Below, piece after piece: positions 1 to 7,288 of a DNA stretch of 36,433 nt; position 1 is the first letter of the stretch, and every line of letters starts with the position of its first letter. The translations under genes were made by a program, and so were the position numbers. Origin of the DNA: Beijerinckia mobilis (GTDB taxonomy: Bacteria; Pseudomonadota; Alphaproteobacteria; Rhizobiales; Beijerinckiaceae); contig NZ_JQJH01000027.1 of assembly GCF_000745425.1 (NCBI RefSeq), forward strand, positions 1 through 36,433, given 5' to 3'. Under the pieces are notes generated by a model. It saw nothing but the letters and a program-made list of their open reading frames with translations. It had not been told where the DNA came from and did not search any database.

Positions 1-252
1 GCGGGCAAGTGCCTCAAACATGGCATCGAGAACACCCATCTCGATCCAGCGATAATAGCGCCTCTTCACCGTCGCGTAGTCGCCAAGCCGCTCGGGAAGA
101 TCTCGCCAGCGCCCACCTGAGCGGGCCATCCAAAGCAACGCATTGAGGAACTTGCGGTTGTCCGTGCGAGGTCCGCGTTTGCCCTTACCCCCGCCTGGGA
201 CCAGTGGCCTCAGGCGCTCCCACTGGTCATCGCGCAGTTCATCACAGTCCAT
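1..252 (-). CDS. IS5-family transposase, N-terminal part (runs off left edge)
   Basis: 84 codons are open from the ATG (complement of 250-252) to the window edge. The product has the DUF4096-type N-terminal domain of IS5-family transposases: an early DDQWERLRPLVP motif, then NRKFLNALLWMARSGGRWRDLP, read here as two short blocks, and a following YYRWIEMGVLD block. In this family the domain lies in front of the DDE nuclease domain, which would be outside the window. No stop or frameshift is visible in the part present. It differs clearly from the IS5-type transposase at the right end of the window, so the two are not copies of one element. Whether the element is intact cannot be judged from this fragment. 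Confidence 0.85.
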   Translation of the reverse strand, partial: MDCDELRDDQWERLRPLVPGGGKGKRGPRTDNRKFLNALLWMARSGGRWRDLPERLGDYATVKRRYYRWIEMGVLDAMFEALAR

Positions 253-295
253 GGCTGATCTTTCAAAAATCAGCGTTGAATCTGATTTGCGCCTC
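1..295 (-). mobile_element. IS5-family insertion sequence, 5' end
   Basis: The transposase reads leftward and out of the window. The AT-rich stretch between its start codon and about 295, ending in the reverse complement of GAGGCGCAAATCAGATTC, looks like the element terminus upstream of the gene. The exact end and the target duplication cannot be set because the partner terminus is missing. Confidence 0.55.
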
Positions 296-390
296 TCTGG
301 GAATCCCCAAAATATTAAATCGTCACTACCGCCTAGCAGTTGCACCATACCCCTCGCCGACCCAAAACTTTCTCGATCAGCCTTCATGCT

Positions 391-690
391 ATCGTCTCCC
401 TGGTTAATGCCAGAGAAGCCCTTGCTGCTTGCCCAAAGGTCGCCAGCAATTGGCGCGCGCTTAACACGCGCCACCGGCGACCAATCACGCCCGTGATGTA
501 ATCGAGAGCCTCGAATCCAACATTTTCCCGCCGTTTGGCGGAATGGTGATCAAGACCCTAATGTTGCCCTTGATATTCGACGCTTTGCACCGAGTCGAAA
601 AACATGGCACGATCGAAACGACGCATCGCATCCCGCGGCGAATCTTTCCCTTGCCCCCCGTAATCAAAGGGCAGCAGCCGGCGGTAATCT
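391..690 (+). pseudogene. P4-type tyrosine integrase, decayed N-terminal/core-binding fragment
   Basis: No intact gene is present, but two pieces of plus-strand translation resemble the arm-binding and core-binding regions of P4-like integrases. The first, from about 391, contains VSLVNAREALAAC, like the family's SLxxAR segment. The second, after a frame change and stop near 462-464, reads VIESLESNIFPPFGG, then DALHRVEKHGTIETTHR, which matches the family pattern SLExxVFPxxG followed by LRxxExxGxxETAHRxxQR. The catalytic domain with its R-H-R-Y residues is absent. I read it as the relic of an integrated element whose insertion site is lost. The identification is by motif only. Confidence 0.6.
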
Positions 691-823
691 CTTCAGAAGC
701 GACACATGCCATACTTTTCGCGGCTGAGTCGACACCGGCGCGTCCGATCACCAAACTGGCTTTGAGATTTTTAGCTGTAACTGTCGTTATGAGCTGATTT
801 CGACTGGTTGCCTATCAATAGGT

Positions 824-1606
824 TCAGTTGGCGAAGAAAGCCGCGAAGACCGCCTGCGCATAGGAGGTTTGTCGCAAAGCGTCGAAATTTTCCGCTTCCA
901 GTTGCAGTATGTGCTCAAGATCCTTGGCGAAACTTTGTTTGAGTAAATACTTTGTCACGGCAAGCGCTTGCGGAGACAGTCCTGCCAATACATGCGCTTT
1001 GCCTAGAGCCAATGTAAGAGAACCACCATCATCTGTGATGCTAGTAATAATACCGGAATCGACTGCCATCTCCGCTGTAAATGTTTCCCCTAGCATCAAA
1101 AGATCTGCCGCACGCTTGGTTCCCGCAATTCGTGGCAAAAGATAGCTTGAACCTCCTTCCGGACACAAGCCTAACGCCGTAAAAGGAAGACGAAATTGCG
1201 TCCCGCGCCCGGCATAGGCAAAATCGCAATGAAGCAGCAACGTCGCCCCTATGCCGATTGCATAACCTTCCACCGCCGCCACAAGCGGCTTTGTAAAGGT
1301 GCAAAGGACCTTCAAAAAATCCATCCCGGCATGGGCGGCATCGTCACCGGTCTCAGTCCGGAAATCGGCGAGATCGTTACCGCTGGTAAAGACATTCCCT
1401 GCCCCGGTCACGACAACGACACGCACGGATTCATCGGCATCTGCTGCGATAAGGGCATTGGTCAGGGCTTGATAGGTCCTCTTATCGAGCGCGTTCCGGC
1501 GCGCCACACGGGAGATCGTCAAAAGGCGAATGCCATTTTCCCGATCATTTACGAGAACAGTGTCCTCTCTATCAGAAGCCACTGATGTAAGTGATTCTCC
1601 TGTCAT
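824..1606 (-). CDS. enoyl-CoA hydratase/isomerase (crotonase family)
   Basis: This 260-residue protein has normal crotonase length. It shows the oxyanion-hole segments TSGNDLADF (about 74-82) and EGYAIGIGATLLLHCD (about 113-128). The acidic active-site segment LGLCPEGGSSYLLP places a glutamate at position 150. The PEGGSS form resembles delta3,delta2-enoyl-CoA isomerases and PaaG-like members as much as true hydratases, so hydration and double-bond isomerisation are both possible. GAGGAA stands ahead of the ATG. It is the last gene of the minus-strand lipid-catabolism run, 12 bp behind the nitronate-monooxygenase-like gene. Unsaturated fatty acids would need such an isomerase, but this is inference. 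Confidence 0.88.
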   Translation of the reverse strand: MTGESLTSVASDREDTVLVNDRENGIRLLTISRVARRNALDKRTYQALTNALIAADADESVRVVVVTGAGNVFTSGNDLADFRTETGDDAAHAGMDFLKVLCTFTKPLVAAVEGYAIGIGATLLLHCDFAYAGRGTQFRLPFTALGLCPEGGSSYLLPRIAGTKRAADLLMLGETFTAEMAVDSGIITSITDDGGSLTLALGKAHVLAGLSPQALAVTKYLLKQSFAKDLEHILQLEAENFDALRQTSYAQAVFAAFFAN

Positions 1607-1618
1607 TATAATCGTTCC

Positions 1619-2545
1619 TCACGATGCCAAAGCATGACATGCCCGTGCATATTCCTCTTTCAATCTCAAACAGAGGTCAGCCGTCGCGGGAACATCATGA
1701 ATCGAACCGACTCCATGTCCAGCCGACCAAACGTCCTTCCAGGCGACACCTTCTTTCTGCATATCCAAATGTCCAGCCGATATAAGATTGTCTGGATCAA
1801 GACCACGTTTGAGGATACTCGGACGCAGAAAGTTGGCATTCACACCACTGATCGCCGCTGTATAGATGATATCTACGGCCTTGGCATCGACCAGCATCTG
1901 CTTGTATGCATCAGGTGCGAGGCTCTCCCGGGTGGCAATGAATCGGGTACCGATATAGGCAAGGTCGGCTCCGAGCAACCGCGCCGCAGCAATATGCGCA
2001 CCAGTCGACAAGGATCCAGCCAGAGCGATGGTGCCATCAAAGATAGAGCGAATTTCCGCCACAAGCGCGAACGGATTGATTGTGCCAGCATGGCCTCCCG
2101 CCCCTGCAGCGACAGCAACAACACCATCCACTCCCGCTTCTATGGCCTTTTCCGCATGCCGCGTATTGATGACATCGTGAAATACGAGGCCTCCATACGC
2201 GTGGATCTCCTTAACCAGATCGGGCACAGCGCCGAGTGACGTGATGACGAGAGGCACCTTATGGGAAACAGTGACCTTAAGATCAGCTTCAAGGCGTGGA
2301 TTCGATTTGTGAACGATGAGATTGACCCCAAACATTGGGGACGCCGATCCATCGTTGAGGCGGCGCGCGATCTCATCCAACCATTCCGAATAACCTTGCG
2401 TCGTACGCTGATTGAGCGCCGGAAAAGTACCAATCAAGCCGGCACGACAAGCTTCGACGACAAGATCTGGTCCCGATATGAGAAACATCGGCGCGACGAT
2501 CGCTGGTAAATCGAGACGGCCGCGAAGCCTGCTAGGCAGAGACAT
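1619..2545 (-). CDS. nitronate monooxygenase / 2-nitropropane dioxygenase family flavoprotein
   Basis: A 308-residue FMN-binding TIM-barrel protein. The signature AGAGGHAG (about 147-154) carries the catalytic histidine (H152) of class I nitronate monooxygenases. The phosphate-binding segments LAGSLSTGAHIAAARLLGA and YIGTRFIATRES also fit. A strong GGGGGAAGGAT lies just before the ATG. Family members oxidise alkyl nitronates, but many homologues sit in beta-oxidation loci with no known substrate, and some act as trans-enoyl reductases. Its place between the broken ETF:quinone oxidoreductase and an enoyl-CoA hydratase suggests an accessory redox role in lipid catabolism. The substrate is not shown by the sequence. 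Confidence 0.85.
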   Translation of the reverse strand: MSLPSRLRGRLDLPAIVAPMFLISGPDLVVEACRAGLIGTFPALNQRTTQGYSEWLDEIARRLNDGSASPMFGVNLIVHKSNPRLEADLKVTVSHKVPLVITSLGAVPDLVKEIHAYGGLVFHDVINTRHAEKAIEAGVDGVVAVAAGAGGHAGTINPFALVAEIRSIFDGTIALAGSLSTGAHIAAARLLGADLAYIGTRFIATRESLAPDAYKQMLVDAKAVDIIYTAAISGVNANFLRPSILKRGLDPDNLISAGHLDMQKEGVAWKDVWSAGHGVGSIHDVPATADLCLRLKEEYARACHALAS

Positions 2546-2556
2546 ATCCTTCCCCC

Positions 2557-2899
2557 TCAGATATTCGGATAATCAGGTACGCAGCCCCCTTCGCGCACGG
2601 TCCAGACGATATCCTGGCCGGCAGTCGGAACGCCCGTTTCCGTGTCAAGAACAGGAAACGATCTTCAGTGCTTCAGTCTGAAAAGGCGCTCCATAATGAC
2701 GCCAATCAGGAATGAATTCGTCGAGAGCCACAGGCTCGAATACCCCACCGTATAGGATATAGGCTCAGATTTCCGAACCTTCCTCAAGCACTCCTAAGCT
2801 CAAGTCTTTATTCAACAGCTTGCGATGATCTGCAGCAGATAACCTTGCAGGACCGGCTCCAACGACCACAATGTCGAATTCCATGACTTCTCGTGTCAT
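2557..2899 (-). pseudogene. ETF:ubiquinone oxidoreductase remnant with large internal deletion
   Basis: The functional enzyme (about 550 residues, FAD plus one 4Fe-4S cluster) passes electrons from ETF to quinone. Here the minus strand begins with MTREVMEFDIVVVGAGPA, the usual start plus FAD-binding GxGxxG region, and continues with SVLE-like text and GVFEPVALDEFIPDWR. A stop codon interrupts the segment after GSEI, and a frame change follows, after which TEDRFLFLTRKRAFRLP matches the next conserved block. The sequence then jumps to GQDIVWTVREGGCVPDYPNI and a stop, which is the extreme C terminus of the family. About 430 residues, including the cysteine cluster ligands, are missing. A functional copy must lie elsewhere if the pathway works. 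Confidence 0.85.
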
Positions 2900-3170
2900 A
2901 CATCACCTTCAAACGTCTATGACGCTTATGGAAGCTGAGTCCTCCATGAGAAAAGAGGCCCACCTATAGTGGTCCGGCGAGGAGTCGACCACATTTACCT
3001 GCCCTATCGACTCGCAGAATGACTATCACCACGACAATATCACGGCTATAGACGTCGAATTACAATGAAAGAAAGTACAATTTAATTGTAACTTTGTAAA
3101 CATTGCAGCTATTGCTAGTTGAATCAGCACAACTACTTACAGAAGCGTATTGAAAAGCTCCAATTATATT
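2900..3170. other. intergenic stretch, no gene seen
   Basis: AT-rich spacer between the ETF-QO remnant and etfA. No open reading frame with a plausible ribosome binding site, no RNA gene and no strong hairpin was seen. It interrupts what would otherwise be a tight operon, so a promoter for the remnant and the two distal genes may lie here. Confidence 0.5.
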
Positions 3171-4121
3171 TTAAGCGCCTGAAGACAGGCTCGAAAGTGA
3201 TGCAGTCAATTCAGGTAAAACCTTGAACAGATCACCAACGAGCCCATAATCAGCGACCTGAAAAATTGGAGCGTCTTCATCTTTGTTGATGGCGACAATC
3301 ACCTTCGAACCGCTCATCCCTGCAAGATGCTGAATAGCACCGGAAATCCCCACGGCGATATAAAGTTGCGGTGCGACGATCTTGCCAGTCTGGCCGACCT
3401 GTAGATCATTTGATACAAAACCGGCATCAACAGCGGCTCGGCTAGCGCCGATGGCCGCACCCAACTTCTCGGCGATCGGTTCGAGCATCTTGAAATTCTC
3501 TCCACTCTGCATGCCCCGTCCGCCAGAAATGATAATCCGCGCGGACGTCAGATCCGGACTCTCCAATATGGTCAGCTCCTCTCGAACGAACTGCACATCG
3601 ATAGGCGCATTGACAGCGGGGATCTGGGAAATAGTCGCCCTACCCGTAACATTATCGGCAGGTTCGAAGGCTGTCGTGCGAACGGTGATGACTTTCAGCG
3701 CATCCTTTGAACGCACAGTCGCCAGTGCATTGCCCGCATAAATGGGTCGAATGAATGTATCTGGGGAGACCACGCCAGTGATCTCGGAAATTTGCTGGAC
3801 ATCGAGCGTTGCGGCAACACGTGGCAACACATTTTTGCCAAATGTCGTGGCCGCGGCGAGGATCGCTTCATAGTCTCGCGCATGTTCGATCAGCAAGGCG
3901 GCGACCGTCTCGGCAACCGGGTGAGCATATATCGGGTCGTCTGCTACCAAAACCTTATCGATGCCGGCTATGGTGGTCGTGGCCTTGACTATAGCACGAG
4001 CGTTATGACCAGCGATTAAAAGATCAACTTCGCCTCCGAGGTTGGCAGCGGCTGTGATCGCATTCAACGTGGCTCCCCGCAGAGAGTGGCCATCATGTTC
4101 GGCTAAAACCAGAGCCCGCAT
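3171..4121 (-). CDS. etfA: electron transfer flavoprotein subunit alpha
   Basis: A 316-residue protein of normal length. The C-terminal FAD domain is clear: [13 protein letters not shown] (about 199-211), [20 protein letters not shown] (241-260), GAIQHLAGM (261-269) and [20 protein letters not shown] (278-297). It forms a heterodimer with EtfB, accepts electrons from acyl-CoA dehydrogenases and delivers them to ETF:quinone oxidoreductase. The gene follows etfB with a one-base gap and its ribosome binding site lies inside the etfB end, so translation is probably coupled. Its expected electron acceptor gene directly downstream is destroyed. Confidence 0.97.
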   Translation of the reverse strand: MRALVLAEHDGHSLRGATLNAITAAANLGGEVDLLIAGHNARAIVKATTTIAGIDKVLVADDPIYAHPVAETVAALLIEHARDYEAILAAATTFGKNVLPRVAATLDVQQISEITGVVSPDTFIRPIYAGNALATVRSKDALKVITVRTTAFEPADNVTGRATISQIPAVNAPIDVQFVREELTILESPDLTSARIIISGGRGMQSGENFKMLEPIAEKLGAAIGASRAAVDAGFVSNDLQVGQTGKIVAPQLYIAVGISGAIQHLAGMSGSKVIVAINKDEDAPIFQVADYGLVGDLFKVLPELTASLSSLSSGA

Positions 4122-4122
4122 T

Positions 4123-4872
4123 TCAGATCACCTTTGCTTCATGCTTCAGTTTATTCAGGAGAGTTGTCACATCTGCCACCTTGATACCCGCCTGGCGTTG
4201 CTGCGGCTCCTCCACCCGTACAGTGATCAGACGCGGCTCGACGTTGATATCGAGGCTCGCTGCAGGCCTGATCTCCAGCGGCTTTTTCTTGGCCTTCATG
4301 ATATTGGGCAGGCTCAGGTAGCGCGGTTCATTCAGGCGCAGATCTGTGGTGACGACGGCAGGCAAAGCCAGCGATAGGATCTCAAGACCTCCGTCTATTT
4401 CACGCGTGACTTCAATACGCCCATCCTCGATCACGAGTTTTGATGCGAAAGTGCCTTGTGGCCAGTTCAGCAAAGCGGCCAAGGCCTGGCCTGTCTGATT
4501 TGAATCATCATCAATTGCCTGCTTGCCAAGAATGACGAGCCGAGGCGACTCCTGTAGGCACAAGAGCTTGAGAAGCTTGGCGACCGCCAACGGCTGTATT
4601 TCATTGTCGGTCTGCACCAATACGGCACGATCGGCGCCAAGGGCGAGTGCATTGCGCAGGACATCCTGAGCCGCGGCGGGCCCTATGGACACAACCACAA
4701 TCTCCGAGACGATTCCAGCCTCCATGAGGCGCACGGCCTCCTCGACGGCGATTTCGTCAAAAGGATTCGCAGAATATTTGACATTCGCCGTTTCAACGCC
4801 GGAATGATCTGCCTTGACCCGTATCTTCACATTGTAATCAATGACCCGCTTTATAGGCACGAGTACCTTCAT
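4123..4872 (-). CDS. etfB: electron transfer flavoprotein subunit beta
   Basis: A 249-residue protein starting [20 protein letters not shown], the typical N terminus. The AMP-binding and recognition-loop regions are present: [49 protein letters not shown] and the loop [20 protein letters not shown]. The leucine in that loop docks ETF onto its dehydrogenase partners. AGGAGA precedes the ATG. It stands 50 bp behind the thioesterase gene, in the same direction as the acyl-CoA dehydrogenase that would reduce it. Confidence 0.97.
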   Translation of the reverse strand: MKVLVPIKRVIDYNVKIRVKADHSGVETANVKYSANPFDEIAVEEAVRLMEAGIVSEIVVVSIGPAAAQDVLRNALALGADRAVLVQTDNEIQPLAVAKLLKLLCLQESPRLVILGKQAIDDDSNQTGQALAALLNWPQGTFASKLVIEDGRIEVTREIDGGLEILSLALPAVVTTDLRLNEPRYLSLPNIMKAKKKPLEIRPAASLDINVEPRLITVRVEEPQQRQAGIKVADVTTLLNKLKHEAKVI

Positions 4873-4922
4873 TCACGCTATCTCCTGTCCTGCCTGTGTC
4901 CCACGGCGGCTCGAGCAGTCAC

Positions 4923-5441
4923 TCACGCCAACTGACCCGAGAAACTGCCGTCAAGATCAGACCATTGTGTTATCCAGTCGGGGGCTGATCGAGACGATAC
5001 CTCTTCGGGAATGACCTCATGAGGAGGCAATACAATGCCATCGCGGATGAAAGCCGTCCGTGCCACTGTCAAACAAACAAGGCTGTCCGCCGACTTCATA
5101 TAATGGGAAAAATAGACCCATTTCTCATCCGCGTAGACACATTCAGTCGTCAAGGTAATCGCCTGAAATGGCGCCACGGGTCGTCGGAACCGCACGAGAA
5201 GACCCCCGACGACCACATGAGAACCGAGCTTGCGTAAACGCCCCCACAAACCGGAGCGAAGGAGAAAATCAATACGCCCGAGATCCATCAGCGCCAGATA
5301 GCGGGCATTGTTCATATGAACGTTGAGATCAAGATCGTGCGGCATCACACGAAAGAGCAGAATGGATTGCTCTTCGAAAGTCAGGCGACGCCGCACGAAG
5401 CTGCCAAGCACGATGCTGAGGAGTCGGAACCAAAGATTCAT
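4923..5441 (-). CDS. hotdog-fold acyl-CoA thioesterase-like protein
   Basis: The ATG at 5441 is preferred over one 24 bases upstream because GAAGGA stands seven bases before it, giving 172 residues. The hotdog segment begins RVMPHDLDLNVHMNNARYL, the HMNN form of the 4HBT/THEM6-like family, with the aspartate and asparagine-histidine used by this group. A hydrophobic N-terminal stretch (LWFRLLSIVLGSFV) precedes it, so membrane association is possible, as in THEM6 proteins. It may release free CoA from medium or long acyl-CoA. It lies between the acyl-CoA dehydrogenase and etfB, consistent with a place in fatty-acid breakdown. Confidence 0.8.
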   Translation of the reverse strand: MNLWFRLLSIVLGSFVRRRLTFEEQSILLFRVMPHDLDLNVHMNNARYLALMDLGRIDFLLRSGLWGRLRKLGSHVVVGGLLVRFRRPVAPFQAITLTTECVYADEKWVYFSHYMKSADSLVCLTVARTAFIRDGIVLPPHEVIPEEVSSRSAPDWITQWSDLDGSFSGQLA

Positions 5442-5468
5442 GACGCGTCCTTCACACCCTGACATGGA

Positions 5469-7253
5469 TCAAAACGCAGCCTCGTCGAAGGCCATCGTCG
5501 ATTTGCTGCCAGCCATAATGGAAGAAAACAGTGCTCCTGTTTGCGGCAGCAGGCGCTGCATGAAGAAACGAGCCGTGGCAACTTTGGCGGCATAAAATCC
5601 CTGGACATCATCCCTTTCGGCTTTCGGCAGACTCACTTCGGCCATACGTGCCCACAAGTAGGCAAGGGCCGTGAGGCCAAACAAACGGAGATATTCGGTT
5701 GCCGCTGCTCCGGCTTCATCCGGATTGCGAAGCCCCGCCTGAGCAACCTTTATTGTTGCCTGCTGGAGACGGGTAAAAGCCTTGCCCAACGGATCCACGA
5801 ATTCAGTTAGCGCCGCCTGAGACGCCTTCTCTTCGATATAGTTGGATACAGGATGGAAGAACCGGCGAAGCAGGCGCCCCATATCGGCTGGCATCTTGCG
5901 GCCGACAAGATCGAGAGCTTGAACGCCATTGGTACCTTCGTAAATCTGGGCAATCCGCGCATCCCGCACATATTGTTCCATGCCATGCTCTCGGATATAT
6001 CCATGGCCACCAAAAACCTGCACACCAAGGTTGGCTGCTTCCGAGCCGAGATCCGTTAACAGCGCTTTGACGACAGGCGTCATGAGGGAAACGAATTCCT
6101 CTGCTTGCTGGCGCATGGTGGCATCTGGATGATGGTGCAAGTCCAAATGTCGAGCAACCCATGCACCAAGGGCGCGACAACCTTCAGCATAGGCCCGCTG
6201 CGTTAGCAACATACGTCGAATATCGGGATGGACGATAATTGGGTCAGCTGGCTTTTCTGGGTATTTCGCCCCAGTCAGGGAACGACCTTGCAGACGCTCG
6301 CGCGCGTAGGCAACAGCGCCCTGGTAGGATACTTCAGCAATACCGAGTCCTTGCAGACCGACTGCCAGGCGTTCCGTGTTCATCATCGTGAACATGGCAC
6401 GCATACCCTTGTGTGGCTCGCCGACAAGCCAACCGACCGCCTCGTCGAAATTCATTACGCAAGTGGCCGAAGCCTTGATCCCCATCTTATGTTCGATCGA
6501 ACCGCATGAGACACTGTTACGCGCTCCGAGGTCGTTGTCATCGTGAACCAGAAATTTCGGCACGAGAAAAAGGCTTATCCCTTTGATTCCCTTGGGCGCA
6601 TCGGGAAGGCGCGCGAGAACGAGATGAATGATGTTGTCGGTGAGATCGTGCTCGCCGGCAGATATGAAGATCTTGGTCCCGGTAATTCTGTAACTGCCGT
6701 CTTCTGCCGGCACCGCTTTGGTACGACAAAGGCCCAGGTCCGTGCCGCATTGGGGCTCGGTCAGGCACATCGTTCCCGACCAAATGCCGTCGACGAGCTT
6801 AGGAAGATATTTGTCCTTGAGCTCCTTCGAACCATGACTTTCCAGTGCGACATAGGCGCCATGGCTGAGGCCAGGGTAAAGACCAAAAGAAAGATTGGAT
6901 GAGCAGATCATTTCCTCGATCAGCCCGTTCACGACCTTTGGCAGCCCCTGACCGCCAAATTCCGGAGAGGCGGTAATGCCTGGCCAGCCCGCTTCACAAA
7001 AAGCCTTATAGGCCTCTGGAAACCCTTTGGGCGTGCGCACGACACCATTCTCAAAGACGCATCCTTCCTCATCACCAGAACGGTTCAAAGGAAGAAGCAC
7101 TTCCTCGCAGAAGCGCGCCGCTTCCTCCAGAATGGAATCAATGAGATCACGCGTTGCTTCCTCATAGCCCGGCAAAGTCGCAATATCTTCGCCATCCATG
7201 AGTTCGAAAAGGACAAAGCGCATATCGCGCAATGGAGCCTTGTAGCTGGCCAT
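5469..7253 (-). CDS. acyl-CoA dehydrogenase, long DmdC/FadE-like type
   Basis: A 594-residue flavoprotein of the long subfamily that includes 3-methylmercaptopropionyl-CoA dehydrogenases and many medium/long-chain enzymes. FAD-binding segments MCLTEPQCGTDLG (162-174) and YRITGTKIFISAGEHD (188-203) are present. GGHGYIREHGMEQYVRDARI (415-434) is followed by QIYEGTNGVQALDL, with E439 as the expected catalytic base. A C-terminal extra domain accounts for the length. AGGGAA precedes the ATG. It performs the first oxidation of acyl-CoA and reduces the ETF encoded downstream. Chain length cannot be read from the sequence, but the FadL and ligase neighbours favour medium to long acyl chains over a DMSP-derived substrate. 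Confidence 0.92.
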   Translation of the reverse strand: MASYKAPLRDMRFVLFELMDGEDIATLPGYEEATRDLIDSILEEAARFCEEVLLPLNRSGDEEGCVFENGVVRTPKGFPEAYKAFCEAGWPGITASPEFGGQGLPKVVNGLIEEMICSSNLSFGLYPGLSHGAYVALESHGSKELKDKYLPKLVDGIWSGTMCLTEPQCGTDLGLCRTKAVPAEDGSYRITGTKIFISAGEHDLTDNIIHLVLARLPDAPKGIKGISLFLVPKFLVHDDNDLGARNSVSCGSIEHKMGIKASATCVMNFDEAVGWLVGEPHKGMRAMFTMMNTERLAVGLQGLGIAEVSYQGAVAYARERLQGRSLTGAKYPEKPADPIIVHPDIRRMLLTQRAYAEGCRALGAWVARHLDLHHHPDATMRQQAEEFVSLMTPVVKALLTDLGSEAANLGVQVFGGHGYIREHGMEQYVRDARIAQIYEGTNGVQALDLVGRKMPADMGRLLRRFFHPVSNYIEEKASQAALTEFVDPLGKAFTRLQQATIKVAQAGLRNPDEAGAAATEYLRLFGLTALAYLWARMAEVSLPKAERDDVQGFYAAKVATARFFMQRLLPQTGALFSSIMAGSKSTMAFDEAAF

Positions 7254-7288
7254 GATGTTCTTCCCTGAACAATTATTTGATGCGTCTG

